Assembly (NCBI GenBank): GCA_947846985.1 | Contig: CANTUZ010000003.1 | Coordinates: forward strand, 124,504,626-124,568,625 | Source of the DNA: Fratercula arctica | Taxonomy: Eukaryota; Chordata; Aves; Charadriiformes; Alcidae | Reading direction: 5' to 3' | DNA: 64,000 nt | Part shown: piece by piece, positions 36,496 to 50,229 of the stretch | How positions within the stretch are numbered: the stretch's first letter is position 1 | Layout of the letters: each line of letters begins with the position of its first letter | Program-made: the position numbers and the translations under genes | Notes under the pieces: generated by a model | Database searches by the model: none | Seen by the model: the letters and a program-made list of their open reading frames with translations, nothing else | Told to the model about the DNA's origin: nothing

Positions 36496-39400
36496 GTCAC
36501 TGTGAAGCAGAACATCTACAGCAGTTTCAGCACATCAGCCATAAAAGCGAGGGTGATTACGCGCCAAAACAAACTTGAAGTCCAGGATTCACCGTCTTCC
36601 ACTGTCCTTAAATCACAATGGATGATGCTCTGGATGACAAGCTTTAGCCAGTCAGTGGCGACTGGGCAATGCAATGAGGGTCTAGGGAAAAAGCAGGAGT
36701 TATGGGCCAGGAAAAAAAACATTATCCCTGGAAATAAATATTTTGTGACAAAAAAAGACCAGAGAATAAAGTATGAGAAATACAAAGATACAAGTGAAGA
36801 GTTCAGTTCGTCCCACTTCTGTTCCCACTAGGGGAAGACATGGCAGTCAGCACTCCTTACCCTACAGTGCTGTCTCGTTCTCCATCTTACGTGGGGAAAG
36901 GGCAGTCCCCAAAGGTCCGTCTAACGGCGCTGTGAGGCTCTGCCATTATTCTCTCTGTAACACAGAACACACACTTAGACAGGCAGACTTGTGTTGTCAT
37001 GCAGTGCAACGCCCTGTTGCGTTGAAACCCTCCCTACCACTGCTCCCAGCTGGTGACAACCCATCGTACTTAAATGCTAAGAGCCCCGTACCTTCCCGCG
37101 CCTGCTGTCCTTCCCAACACCTCTTGAGTACCGAGTCAGCTCTGGTAAGTTCTGTGCCCTGGCAGGGAGCCGTACCAAGGATGTCCTATTAAACTTAGGC
37201 TTTTCACCTGTATTTTAACAGAATCTGCTTCAGTTTTACAATCATCATCTGGCTCGTTTTGTTCTCTGACAAATTGCAATAACAAAAAAACTTATAAGTG
37301 AAAGAAAAGCTGCAGAATCTGTTTCTAAATAAAGATAAGGAGCACGCTTATGGCTCCAGCAAGGCAATTATCTTGTCACACTGAAGAGGAACAGAAGAGG
37401 AGACTGTTCCTCTCTCCTGAGCTCGGCTTCTGCTGTATCTCAGTTACCGTGCTGGCTGCTAACTGGGAATGCCTCTGCCACGCAAGAGCAGCTTGTGACA
37501 TGCAGTTAAAAATAAATAATAACAACAAATACTGCTTACTAACCCAACAGCTGGCGATACGTATATACAGGGGCTATAAGGACCTTCTTTGGTACTTAAG
37601 ATAGCTGCTAAAGTGCAAAATTTTACATTCAGAACTTAAAATCCTGATATGATTATGTGAATAAAAACAGAAGGATAGCAAAAACATTATTGCAGTTTCT
37701 CAGTCAGGACGGTCTCAGCCTCACCTTTTTAGTTACACTTGGTTTGGGCTGAACTGTGGTCTCTCTACAACCACCTACAGCACAACTTCACGTAGAAGTT
37801 GAGAAAAGTTGACGGAAGAATTTAAGCTCGGAGCCTTCTGACTTCTGAACGCTTCAGATGGTGCTGCACGCCCAGAGCTCGGCTACAAACCACGGCGCGG
37901 GCACTCGATTCCTGTGGGAGGTTCACAACGCACTTCTGTTGCTACTTGAGAAAAAAAGGAAAAATAAGGAAGGGCAAATGTAGCAGCCTGGCTGTGGAAT
38001 GTAATTGGCTCAAAATTAGGAATTATACAAGAAATGAGGAGAAAAAAACCCCAGATGTGAAGATTATAGCGTTAGGAAGTGTGGACCAGTCTTAGATGAC
38101 ACGTTCCAATCGATGTAGAAGCAACAAGAGCTACCACCAGTTTGCAGTTGAAATACCGCTAACAGTGAAAGGACAAACGCGACGCTGAGGCGCGGAGCAT
38201 GGGCGTCAAAAGAATTTGTAAATGGTGAACGATCCACATCAAAAACATGCTATACAAGTACAAATGAATTAAAATCAAGCTGTCAGTAAAATATAAAACA
38301 CTGAAAGCCATCAACAGTGAAGATGCACGTTCAGGATTTAACACCTAACTCCTACATGAATGAAGAGGTAAAAGGAGAAAAATGGAAGAACGAAGAAATG
38401 GAAAACTATAGAGAAGAGGGAATCGACGGAACAGACAAGTTCTGGTTTGTGCTTCAGGAAACATCTACTAGGAGCACCAGAGCAAACAGTCTTGTCTTTG
38501 CCTTCCATATTATTCAGGAATCCAACAAAGGAATACAGAATAAAAGGTAGCCTGGCACCTACACAAGCAGTGTAGAGAAATTTCTTTTTAAAATTTAAAA
38601 AATAATACTAAAAGTGCTTTTTTCTTTACTTAGATCTGGTAATCAGCCCTAATTTCTAACATGAATAGGATACAGCATAAAATTAAAAGTGAGCCAGTGT
38701 TCCAAGAGGAAACTCACCTATCATCTGGAGAAATGAAATAAAGACGATGAAAGGAATTCAGAAAGTTTAAACTATTTGAGACCAGCACCACGAAAGAACG
38801 ACAAACAGATGAGTCCAGGCTGAGGCAAACTTTTCAAAGTCTGGCGCACGTCAAGAAAAGTTGACGGAAGGAGACACAGTCAGTCGGTGGGCAGTTACCA
38901 CCTCAGAACTACGCAAGAAATGAGGAGCTGAGCGAGCCGAGCAGCCCGTAATACCATCTAATCGCTGGCGTTTTAACGGGGCACCATCGGCCGAGCACCC
39001 AAAGAGTGGGCTTCAGTTGGCAGCGGCTGCGCTTACGCAGCCGGTGAGGGAATAAGGTCTGTGTCTCCTGCCTTGTGAGAGCACCGAACCCCTCGCTGGT
39101 ACTCAAGAGCTCATAATTACACAGCAACCACCACACTCAGTCAAAGCCAGCCACCGATCTGGCACGCACCAGCACACTGGCAAGCCGGAATGCTGCCTGC
39201 GCTTGTGGTGTTCTGGGAGGTGTCTCCATTTTTAAATAGGGAACAAAGAAAAACAAACCTGGGTGCAACAGGGGCCAGGAAAGCTTTTTAGTCTAACCAG
39301 GGGAACGGAGAATCTGCCATTGACAAAAATTAAACAAAATGCAGGTAGATCCTATTGCTCTTCGAAAACAAAACAAAACAAAAAAAACCCGAAAAGAGAT

Positions 39401-42400
39401 AAAATAACTACTGGAACTAAAGAAACACCGGCACAGGATTGGAGTGCTCTGAACAGTGTATAAATTGGAATGAAAGTTAGAAAATGGCTTCTATCTGCAC
39501 AAAAGTAGGAGTTTGGAGCGCCTTCCAATAGCGGGCAGGTGGAAAATCCAACAGCTTTTAAACTTTATATGAAGTGAATTATAGAGACGTTGCTAGTGAC
39601 ATCAAGGAGTGTTCCTGATGATCCAAGAGATTCTTTCCAGTTCTAGGTTTCTAATCATTACGTAAACTTCATGCACTGTGTCACATTTGGAGATGTCATG
39701 TAAATAAAAGGGTCCAACTCACCCAGTGGTGGAACGTGCCGCTTTTGAGTCACCCCTTACCAACATCGTTCTTCACCATCCATTTCACCACAAATTTAAC
39801 AGAAAGGCAACTTTCTGTCAATGACTGGACCGAAACCAAGTATCTGCTGAGGATCTGAAATTCACTGGTTATCTTCTGAAACGGCTTATCTCTGTTTCAA
39901 GACATGAGAAGCTGTAAATGAATTTTAAGCAAATTTTGCCACATTTTGACACTTTGCTAAGAAAGCAACAGTTGTAAAAGGGGAAGGACATAAAAGATGG
40001 TGCCACTGTCTCTTCCCCCCTGCCACCCCCCCCATCCCCCCCCCCCCCCCCCATTTTTTTCTCTATTTTGTACAATTTATCTTTGAGAAACCAATTGCCC
40101 TTGAAATGACTCTGGTTCGAGGGTGCTGCCTCAGCATTAGCTGAGATTTCCCTGCTGATACTCGCAGTGTTGTGGTGGGCGGCTCCCACCACCGCCCTCG
40201 TCTTCTCGCTTTATGAGTTCTTTTAGACAGAAGCCTTAACGCTTTTGTACAGCCGAGGAAAACCACACCGAAGACAAATATAGCCTATGGAAAATACTTC
40301 TTTTTACTTCAGAATAATGGAAAAAGTAAGCTATTTACATTGCTATGCAACTTCTGTTATTACTGACCTTGCAAATCCTTCACCCTTTCTCCAGACACAG
40401 ATTAAAAAACTCCAGTAGGTTTTTTTCTGTTCTAATTTCATCTTCACCTCCACTAAATTTGGTTTAGCCCTCTCCCATCACACCTTCTGAAAACTGTCTC
40501 CTGTCTTGCCTGAAGCTGGCCCAAACCACGGCTTCTGAAATTGTAAGTGTGGGGAAACAGAGCAGAACGGTCCTAACAGGCATTTTGTTTTTAAAATTCC
40601 ATGTAGTGCTGAATATTTAGTAATGGAAAATAAAATGAACGGCTGATTGTCTGCTGGAGATCCCTGAATACGGAGCCGTGTAAATCGAAGTTATGGTACT
40701 GTTCCAGAACGTGCCGGGGCACTGCACTTGAGCAAAGAGGCACCGATGTGTTTGACAGTCTGATTCCCCTTCAGCTCTGTGCTGAGCAGCTTTTACAGGA
40801 GGCGTTGTCCGAGGGAAAGCGCGGTAGCAGCAGGCAGCCCACAGAAATGGGGGTCGGTACAACCAGCCGCACACACGCGGAGCAGCGGGACAGGGCAGGC
40901 GGCAGCGCTGCAGGGGTCCTTTCCAACACCTACGCGAGGAAAAGGAAACCATGACGGTGGGCTGCACAGAGAGGAGTATCAGCTGTGAGTGCAGCACGGT
41001 GGCTCTTTCCAGAGCACAGAATGAGGACGGCGCTGCCCCGGAGTGCTGTGCCTTGGTTTGGGCACTCACGTTCAAGGGTGAGTGGGCCAACTGGACAAGG
41101 GTCCGGAGAAGAGCAGCTGAGCATTGCTGCATAGAAAACATGCCCTGCAAGGAGGGCTGCTGCTTGCGCGTGAGAAGTGGAAGCTTACAGGGCATCAGAG
41201 CAATCTAGAAATCACTGCGAAGAGGAAGGGACTCAGGTTGCTCAATATCCAACGGAGGGAGCACAGAGAGCAGCGCAGAAATAGCTCCCCAATGGAAAGG
41301 CTAATTTCACACCGCAACAGCTCGCCTAGGCAGATTATGAATTTTCCGTTGCCAGAAGTTTTTTACGCCAGGTTTGACAAGTGTGTTATGGGCACATGTT
41401 CCATGTTATGCCAGAAACATGATGGACATGTTCGTTTTCCCACAGGACAGAAAGAGGTCCATTCAAGACTTGCTTTCTGTGCACCATGAACACTATATTC
41501 CAAGCAAGTAGGATGCTCTTCTACTAGAACACAAAATTAAAGAATATTATAAAACTTCTATTTCTACAATCATCTAATTTTCGGTTTGCTTTTGTTCCTC
41601 TTAATGTCTTTGCAACAGCCCTAAAATGCAAATTCAGTCTTGCGCTCAGATCTGAGGTGACATCATCCGAGGTTTCCTTTTATTTTTGTGTTTCGTTCAC
41701 AATTGCATGAGATGACTATGATGACACTGAAGCTGAAGAACTCAACAAGAAGGAAAATATTTCCTATGGCAAATTTCATGTTATTTTTAAACTAGCACCA
41801 CTACTCTGGAATGCTAAGTACGTTCTTCTGACAAAAAACCAAACTTCTGTCAGAATTGTATCATCAAAGCACGTTTCTACAGAAGAATGTCTTCAGCCTC
41901 TTCTCCTTTGTCATGTAGCTGTTTCTGCATCCGAAAGAGAAGCGCTGTGGGCTTGCAAGAGCTGTTTGATATTACCAGCTCCAATCCACTCAGTCACCTT
42001 TTAAAGAAAATGACGTTTTGAATTAAGAACTATTTGTAGGGTTTTACTTTCCCCTTGATGCACACATCTGTTGCCCACAAATGCAAAGCGCATTTGTATG
42101 TACACAAACTGAAGGGAAAATCTATTTTTTTAATATCTAGCTTCTATATGCAGGTATTTTTAAGCTGTAACAAGAGGAAGCAGTTGAAAATGGCAGTGGG
42201 GCGTTTCTATGCATTGGTACTTTCTTCATATTTTTTTCTTGAGTGTGGCGTTTTCTGTCTCTCACAAATCCGCGCCAGTAAGCCAGTACATAGATGTGAG
42301 GTAAACAGGTTCTCCCAGTGCTTGTTATCCCTGCTCCGGAAAACAAAGTAGCAGCATCAGGAAAAAGCAATTTACTGAAAAATTGTAAATTTGACAGTGG

Positions 42401-43090
42401 TGACGATAAATTTAACTCTCAGTCATATAAGATGTTTTTAAATGCATTTCACTAAGTGCAGACTGTAATGCTAGATTCCATTTACTCGGGGTTGCCAGCA
42501 CCTTTCACAGAGAAAAGCAAGGAAATATGTTTGTACGTAACTACTACAGGCGTGCACAGGACAGACTGCACCTGCTGAGGCTACCGAGCGTCTGACTTCC
42601 CCAGGCAAGGCAAAAGACGCTGTGACACAATATATCATGTCACTACTTGGAACCCACAAATTAATCTAATTTTCTGGCACCACACGTAAAAATGGGAATA
42701 TGTTCCTGTTCCTGTTTTTTTTTCCTAAGGAAGCAGGAAATTAGATTTCATTATAAGAAAATGCAACAGAGAGACATGTCACTGGGAAACAGTATCTTCT
42801 TCAATTATGAATGAAAGATGACCAAATTGCTTTATTACTGAAAGAAGCCGGAGTTTACGAAAAAATCCATCAGCCAAAAGAGGCATGATCAGTTTCTAAC
42901 AAAATTAGTTTCTAACAAAAAAGAGTGACAAATGTCATAAACAGCTGCTCCCCTTCTCTACTAGTTTAATTCAAGTTTTAAATTTATATCTGTAACATAA
43001 ATGAAGCAGAATCTCTGGAGGGAGAAAACTTATTTTGAAAACAAACTGAAACAGTCTGATCTAAGTGTTCCTATGGCTCTGGTCCTCAAC
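36496..43090. other. Intergenic spacer, 6.6 kb, no recognised gene
   Basis: AT-leaning sequence free of CR1. Small items include an (AAAAC)n-like tract near 39367-39388, a poly-C tract at 40020-40052, and two short words repeated in the same order (AGAAAAGTTGACGGAAG at 37802 and 38854; CAAGAAATGAGGAG at 38028 and 38914). No ORF resembles a known protein. Confidence 0.6.
40020..40052. repeat. Poly-C tract
   Basis: Two near-adjacent C runs, the longer one about 18 C, followed by seven T. Such runs are prone to assembly length errors. Confidence 0.95.
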
Positions 43091-43099
43091 TGAGTAATG

Positions 43100-43152
43100 G
43101 CTTGGAGCAGAATGACCTCCAGAGGTCCCTTCTCACCTAACTTACTCTATGG
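43100..43152 (+). mobile_element. Short CR1 3'-end relic
   Basis: GGCTTGGAGCAGAATGACCT, then CCAGAGGTCCCTTCTCACCT and ACTCTATGG, is a degraded CR1 3' terminus in the sense orientation. Only about 50 bp is recognisable. Confidence 0.65.
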
Positions 43153-43204
43153 CTCGTTGAACGTAAAGACTGCAGAGCAGCATACCTCCGTCTGAAGGCA
43201 GTCA

Positions 43205-44140
43205 GAGGATCACAGGATAATTCAGGTGGGAAAGGACCTCAGGAGGTCTCCAGTCCAACCTCCAGCTCGCAGCAGGGTCAGCTCGGCTGCACCAGGTTGC
43301 TCAGGGCTCTGGCCAGTCAAATCTTGGAAAACCTCCCCAGGCTGGAGATGGCACAACCTCTCTGGGTCCCTGCTTCACTGCAGACTGGCCTCATGAGGAT
43401 AACATTTTTCCTTGTATCCTGGCTGATTCTTGCCTGTTTTTTCTTGTCCTCCTGCCATGCCCCACTGTGACAAGCCTGGCTCCATCTTCTGCTGGCCTCC
43501 CAGCAGGAGCAGGGTGGTGGCTATCAGCTCCCCCTCAGCCTTTTTCCTTCCCCAGCCTGAACAAGCCCTGGTCCCTCAGCCTCTCCTCACAGGGCAAGCG
43601 CTGCAGTCCCCTGAGCATCTTGGTGGCCCTCAGCTGAGCTTGCTCCTGGTTTTCATGTCTTCCTTGTATTAGAGGCCCCGGGACAGGACACAGAATTGAG
43701 CTGTGGTGTAATGAGTGCTGAGCAGAGGGGGATAATTGCTCCCCTCCATCTGCTGGCTGTGGTCCCCTGGTCCTACAGCCCAGGGTGCTGTCGGGCTTTG
43801 GTGCTGGGGCACACTGGTGGCTAAAGATCAGCTTGTGTCTACCAAGAATCCCAGGTCCTTTCCACCAGATCTGCCCCCAGCCCACACTGTTGTCAGGGAC
43901 CATCTTTGCCTGGGGCAGGACTGGACGACCTCCTGGATGGACCTTGAACCTCCTTCATTGCGTTGTCTGGGACTGTTGATGGATGCTGTTGAGCAATTTG
44001 CTCTGTCTGCCATGGTCATACCCTGGGGGACTGTGCCCTGGTCAGGGCGGGTACTGCCTGCACCATGCTCACCCTCAGTGTCTTGCTCATCTCCCCTTGT
44101 CGAGCAGCTGGGCATCACTGTCCCTCGCCACAGGGGCTGA
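43205..44140 (-). mobile_element. CR1 LINE fragment M, antisense
   Basis: The plus strand begins GAGGATCACAGGATAATTCA, the reverse complement of a CR1 3' end. It runs about 0.9 kb to about 44140. Positions 43241-43804 match 3175-3738 without gaps at a constant offset of 40,066 and with only two substitutions that I can find. Beyond 43804 the two copies remain alignable CR1 but are much more diverged. Confidence 0.9.
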
Positions 44141-45489
44141 ATGCCAAGCGAGGCCTTTCTTCAAGCTTATGTATTTCCTCTGTTTTGAAGCAGGGTGGTA
44201 CGCTTCTTGGGCTTCACTCTGCCTCAATCCACTTTAAAAGTGACAGTGTTTCTTTTCAAATGCTGTCACTCCGTGGGACTGAATGTAGCACTGCACAATG
44301 CAATGTTTTACAGGGCATTTCAATTAATTGCAGGTATTTGATGTTGAAATTCAACACAGCAAGGAAAAAAACACCTAGATCTATTGACGTGTGTTACCTC
44401 AGTCCAGGAATCCATGACTGTACCTGCTGCTCTCCTTTAGAAATCGTGACCTGTAGGGGTGAGGCTGTGGAGTGCACTCGCTGCTGATCCCGTGACAGAA
44501 ACATGAGATGGCATTCACTGGCCTTAACTTTGGCATCTTTAATTTAGATGCCTAAATCTAACCAAGTTACGATTTCCCTTATAGTCAACGCAGACAGCCA
44601 GAATTCAGAGGGCAAGTCAGGTGCCTAGGGCAGGTCATATGAAGTGCTGTGCTGTCTGAAGGTACGTACTTACTTGACTGTGAAAGGAGCCCAGGGTGTC
44701 GGGATCAGACTTTGAATCTCAATTTTAGATTTCTCAAGTCAGAGGATATGAACCCTGCTCGGGGGGCTAGATTCACAAAGAAGATACAGGCATCTAAATG
44801 TCTCTTTATTCACCAAAGTCCAACGTGAGGACACTGAACACTCAGAAAACCACTATTTAGCTCTGCAGGTGCTTAAAATTTTATCATATATAATGGAATA
44901 ATTTCTTTTTAATCCATGTTAAAAAGTGGCTCCCGGCCCCCAGGTCAAGCAGAAGAAACTGCTTGGTGTCCAGTGTCCTAAGCCTAAGATCCCGCACAGC
45001 GAATGAGCCGGGGCACTCTGGAGCACGATAGCTGTTACTTTAGCCCTTGTACCTCCGTAACACAAAGCCGCTCTTGCACACAATTAATACTCTCAGCTCA
45101 TTTTCTTGAGACTGCATAAATGTGCTCTACGTAAGGACGTACCCTCTCTGCACACTTTCTGCTGCTGTTTTTCTTTAGCTGCATAAATATCCTGCGTACT
45201 AGTGCTGCGGTTCCTCCTCCCCCCCCCCCCCCCGGAACAGTTTGGAGAGGCTGTGACCGAGAATGGAGCAATACTGGGCAGACAGATGTTGGCATCTTGG
45301 AGGCCACTGTACTGCACGACCACAAGGGAATGGAAAGAGTTTTGTGCAAACCACATCCATTAATCTCCCCTCCCAGGCAGTGACTTTGGTTTGGGACACA
45401 GCCCAGGCCTGGTTTCCCCTTTGTCAAGGAAAGGTTTTAAGCCAAGGGACTAAGTACACACTAGCGTGACTATATTGTCCTATTTACGC
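44141..45489. other. Intergenic, no gene recognised
   Basis: Unique sequence between CR1 copies. It contains a C run of about 15 at 45221-45235, and nothing else was noted. Confidence 0.6.
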
Positions 45490-46597
45490 TAAGCAACCCA
45501 CGGCACTGCAGAAGGGAAGAGAACAGTCTGCTCTGCCTCTGCTGGGAGCTGGTGCCCACTCAGGGAGTGGTGCCCACTCAGGAGGGAGCCAGCTGGTAGC
45601 AGTGCGAGGCCATTCCCAGCCACGTCTGGAAGATCATGGTGATCAGGGGATGTTCCTGAGGACCGGGCAAAAGCAAATGTCACTTCTATCATCAGGAAGG
45701 GCAAGGCAGATCCAGCCTTACCTCAGTCCCTGGGAAAGTGATTTTGAAACATAAGAAGGGCAAGAAGGTGAATAGGAGTAGTCAGTGAAGACAAAATCAA
45801 GCCTGACCAACCTTACAGCCTTCTGCAGTGCAATGCCCAACCTGCTAGCCACCTGTGATGAGGGAAGAGCAGTAGAAGTTTACCTGGACTTTAGCCCAGC
45901 TTTTCAAACTCTCTCCCATGACATACTCACAGAGAAACTGTTAAAGTACAAAACAGGTAAGGGGAGAATGAGGTGAACACTGGCTGAACTGCCAGGGTCA
46001 GGGGGTTATCATCAGTGGCACCAAGTACGGCTGGAGGCCAGTCACTAGTGGTGTTCCCTGGGGCTTGGTGCTGGGTCCAGACATTTAATGTCTTTATTAG
46101 TGATCTAGGTGATGGGACAGTGTACAACCTCAGCAAGTCTGCAGAGGATACAAAACTGGGAGGAGTGGTTGATCCTTCAGATGATTGTGCCACCATTTAG
46201 AGGCGCCTCAACAGGCTGGAAAAATGGGCCTAGAAGAACCTCGTCGAGTTCAAAGGGAAACACCCAGTCCTGCACTGGGGAGGAACAACCCTGTGCACCA
46301 GTATGGGCTGATGGAAGACAACTTGCCAGAAAGTCCTGGTGGCCTGGTGGCCAGCAGAGTGCCCTTGGGGCAAAGGAGGTCAACAGCATCCTGGGCTGCA
46401 CTAAGCAGAGTGTCACCAGCAGATGGAGGGAGACGATCCCTCTCCTCTCAGCACTGGTGAGGTCATCACTGGTAATGTGTTCAGCTCTGGGCTCCCCAGT
46501 ACAAGAAAGACATGGACATACTGCTGTCAGTCCAGTGAAAAGCCGCAAAGATAATTACGGCATTGTCACAGAAGGAGAGGTTATGATTTACATACCG
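45490..46597 (+). mobile_element. CR1 LINE fragment, older, reverse-transcriptase region
   Basis: Diverged CR1 ORF2 sequence in sense orientation. Recognisable pieces in order are KSSLTNLTAFC near 45791, VEVYLDFSPAFQTLSHDILT near 45870 (the conserved YLDFSKAFDTVSH block), then [15 protein letters not shown] sequence near 46050, the DD-box region replaced by degenerate sequence, and a 3' region to about 46590. There are multiple stops and frame changes. The 5' edge is approximate. It abuts the younger copy at 46598. Confidence 0.85.
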
Positions 46598-47443
46598 GAA
46601 GGCTGTGCTGCCATAGAGACCTAGATAGGTTGGAGATTTGGGCAGAGAGGAACCTTATGAAATTCAACAAGGGCAAGTGTAGGGTGCTGCACCTGGGGAG
46701 GAATAACCCCCTGCACCAGTACAGGTTGGGGGCTGACCTGCTGGAGAGCAGCTCTGTGGAAAGAGACCTGGGAGTCCTGGGGGACAACAGGGTGCCCATG
46801 AGCCAGCAATGGGCCCTTGTGGCCAAGAAGGACAATGGCATCCTGGGGTGCATCAAAAAGAGTGTGGCCAGCAGGTCAAGGGAGGTCATCCTCCCCCTCT
46901 ACTCTGCATTGGTGAGGCCACACCTGGAGCACTGGGTCCAGTTCTGGGCTCCCTGGTTCAAGAAGGACAGGGAACTGCTGGAGAGGGGACAGCAAAGGGC
47001 TACCAAGATGATGAGGGGACTGGAACACCTCTCTTATGAAGAAATGCTGAGGGACTTGGGTCTCTTCAGTCTGGAAAAAAGACGGCTGAGGGGGGACCTT
47101 ATCAACACTTACAAATACTGAAAGGGGGGGTGTCAGGAGGATGGGACCAGGCTCTTTTCAGTAGTGCCCGGGGACAGGACAAGACGTAACGGGCACAAAC
47201 TTGACCATGGGAAGTTCCATCTCAACATGAGGAGGAACTTCTTTGCTGTGAGGGTGGCAGAGCCCTGGCACAGGCTGCCCAGAGAGGTGGGGGAGTCTCC
47301 GTCTCTGGAGACATTCCAACCCCGCCTGGACGCGTTTCTGTGCCACTTGCTCTGGGTGACCCTGGTCTGGCCGGGGGTTGGACGGGATGATCTCCAGAGG
47401 GCCCTGCCAACCCTGTGGTTCTATAATTCTATGATTCTATGAT
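46598..47443 (+). mobile_element. CR1 LINE fragment H, younger, sense
   Basis: Starts near GGCTGTGCTGCCATAGAGAC and ends in octamers (GGTTCTATAATTCTATGATT). Long ORF2-derived frames ([20 protein letters not shown]; then [19 protein letters not shown]) are interrupted by a stop near 47119. Same subfamily as the head-to-head pair at 17400-18474, at roughly 90% identity by eye. Confidence 0.94.
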
Positions 47444-48814
47444 CGCTGTGCTGCACACCCTGCAAAAAGCCTCAGGTAAGCCGCTCCATACCGAGTGAAT
47501 TCGGCAACTGCGTTTTAACCAGTGTGTGAAACCTGCACGAAGGCTATTCACAGGCATGAGACCTGTGGCAGGGAATGTGCTGTGGCCACGACTACAACCC
47601 GTCTGACTGCAGTGATTCTATCCAAACTGCCTACCAGGAACAGCCCCTGTACCATGCAAGATGCCCAGAATTGCCTGGAGGATGTTTGTGAGAATCGTAA
47701 TTGGGCTGGAGCTTATATATACACACTAAACCACATTTGTTGCTTAACTGTTTCAACAGTTAAACAGTACCATCAAATTCCAGTGCCAATGCCTACATCC
47801 TGCTGCTACTTAATTTACTAGCATAGATGCAGCCAGCAGAAACAGCCCTCCACACCACCTCTGCCGAATCTGGTTCCACTGCTGCTAGTGGGCCTGACTC
47901 CAGGATTTGGGGAAAAAAAGCATGTACTATCACTTGCACATATATAGCTCAGAATAAGCATTAACGCAGCACTAGCTTGAACTAGGACCACTTTTCTCTC
48001 TCATTTTCCTATTCCCTCATGACAAAGTATTCCCTCCCACGCATGCAAAATGTTAGTAGTCCCTCCTCTCCACACACAGCGTAAGAATCCTGTTCCTTTC
48101 CCACAGGCACAGAAAACATTTTGCAGAAGGAACCATGGCATTTCCACACAGGGAGGCTGATCAGAGGGAGACTGTACACACAGCCGGGAACAGATGCCCA
48201 TCCTGTCCAATCTTCGTCAGAAAACACTCACGTACTAGTCATTTCTGTGGCTGTTTGTACTACGATTGGTTGCCAGCAAGCCAAGCTGTAACATAGCTGA
48301 TTGCTATGCAATAGCATTACCCAGCCAGACACAGATGGTAAAAGAATGGAGCAGGGGAGACTGTCATTCGAAAAACTTGCTCTTCCTCTGGTGGGGCAAG
48401 CTGTGAGACACAGCAGGGTGCTTTTAGAAGACTCCCCTAGTGCACAAGTGACATATCCTTGAAGTGCACAATTCCTTACAAGCCAAAGCTGCCCTCCCAG
48501 CCCACGAGGGCTGTTGAAGCTATAATCGCAGCAAGGCATACTGACAGAGCTAAGGCACTACACCAGCGTCTGACCTTCAGTGAAGGCTCCCACAGACTGC
48601 TTTGGTGACGGCTGCTGAGGGGGCTGGCAGCGGGCAGGTTCCAACCCCCAGCCTCCCTCCCTGGCCCTGGGCATTCTCTGATGCAGAGCCTCAGCCCAAT
48701 CCTGAAACTCATCACCACTCCTGTGTACAAAATCAGGCCACAACTCAGCACACAAGAGCATGTGTGGAGCAGCACCAGACCGACTGGCTCTGTGGGGCTT
48801 TGATGTATATATCA
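47444..48814. other. Intergenic, no gene recognised
   Basis: 1.4 kb of unique sequence between CR1 copies. A short stretch GGCACTACACCAGCGTCTGA near 48553 did not lead to a recognised gene. Confidence 0.6.
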
Positions 48815-48931
48815 TAGAATCATATAGAATCCTAGAATGGTTTGGGTGGGAAGGGACCTCCTTAAAGGCCATCTAGTTCCAACACCCTGCCATGAGCAGG
48901 GACACTTCCCACCAGACCAGGTTGCTCCACG
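48815..48931 (-). mobile_element. CR1 3'-end fragment J, antisense
   Basis: ATAGAATCATATAGAATCCT, then GGTTTGGGTGGGAAGGGACC, and on to CCAGGTTGCTCCACG. This is about 115 bp of CR1 3' end. It stops exactly where the 134-bp shared segment (48932-49065) begins. Confidence 0.9.
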
Positions 48932-49065
48932 ATGCATCAGGATAACCACAGGAGCCTTCCTGCTTACAGGTGTGAGTGTCATCTCACATAAGTCCCCTCC
49001 TCAGCCTATGACACTGCAGCCCTGCCTGTGGAACTTCAGCCTTTCTCCTGAGCTGCAAGGTGTTT
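48932..49065 (-). repeat. 134-bp non-CR1 segment shared with 16276-16409 (inverted)
   Basis: Inverted, gap-free counterpart of the intronic segment near ASXL2 exon 16456-16561. It lies between CR1 fragment J and CR1 copy G. Four substitutions seen by eye. See the finding on this pair. Confidence 0.85.
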
Positions 49066-49890
49066 CATAGAATGGTTTGGGTTGGAAGGGATCTTAAAGA
49101 TCATCTAGTCCCACCCCCTGCCCTGGGCAGGGACACCTCCCACCAGCCCAGGTTGCTCCAAGCCCCGTCCAACCTGGCCTTGAACCCCTCCAGGGATGGG
49201 GCAGCCACAGCTTCTCGGGGCAACCTGGGCCAGGGGCTCACCCCCCTCACACCAAAGAATTTCTTCCCAATCTCTCCTCTCAGTCTCCCCTCTGTCAGTG
49301 TAAAACCCTTCCCCCTCGTCCCACGGCTCCCCTCCCTGATCCAGAGTCCCTCCCCAGCTTTCCTGGAGCCCCTTGAGGGCCTGGCAGGGGCTGGAAGGTC
49401 TCCGCGGAGCCTTCTCTTCTCCAGGCTGAACCCCCCCAGCTCTCTCAGCCTGTCCTCCCAGCAGAGGGGCTCCAGCCCTCCCAGCATCTCCGGGGCCTCC
49501 TCTGGCCCCGCTCCAACAGCTCCGTGTCTCTCCTGTGCTGAGGCCCCAGAGCTGGAGGCAGCGCTGCAGGGGGGTCTCCCCCGAGCGGAGCAGAGGGGCA
49601 GAATCCCCCCCCTCGCCCTGCTGCCCACGCTGCTGGGGATGCAGCCCAGGCTGCGGGGGGTTTCTGGGCTGCCAGCGCACGGTGCCGGCTCATGGCCAGC
49701 TTTCCCCCCCCCAGCACCCCCAAGCCCTTCTCTCAGGGCTGCTCTCCATCCCTCCATGCCCAGCCTGGGCTGGCACCGGGGGCTGCCCCGACCCGGGGAC
49801 AGGACCCTGCACTTGGCCTTGTTGGACCTCATGAGGTTCAGAGGGACCCACTTCTCCAGCCTGTCCAGGTCCCTCTGGATGGCACCCCGT
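49066..49890 (-). mobile_element. CR1 LINE fragment G, young, antisense
   Basis: The plus strand begins CATAGAATGGTTTGGGTTGG, the reverse complement of a CR1 3' end, and runs to about 49890, ending GCACCCCGTCAGGCG. It is almost identical to copy F over about 776 bp and to copy D (inverted) over 49066-49700. It lies about 200-300 bp from the CpG-island promoter that follows. Confidence 0.94.
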
Positions 49891-50229
49891 CAGGCGTGTC
49901 GAATATATATACACGCCCACCACCCTGTGCTTTCTGGCGTCACAACAACCCCACGGAGCGCTCTACCAGAGCCCACCCCTACCGGGCCTCCCTCTGTCCC
50001 GCTGACAGGTCGCCCTCAGGCTCTGAACAGTGTTTCTACAGGTACCTCCAGACGTTTAAATGGCTTTAAGAAGCCGCCTCCCTACTGCACACAGCTCTAG
50101 AGGCACCACACGCACCAGCGCCGAGCCCGGGCCACGCGGGACCGGCGCGTTTCCTCAGCGGCGCCCACTGCGCCTGCGCGCTGCCGCTGCGCCCCGCGTC
50201 AGGAGCGCGCGAGGCGGTGCTGGCGGCTG

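Noticed and set aside
49060..50100. 346-codon plus-strand open frame
   Set aside because: It lies antisense across CR1 copy G; the same frame recurs in copies D and F, so it is a by-product of GC-rich repeat sequence, not a gene.
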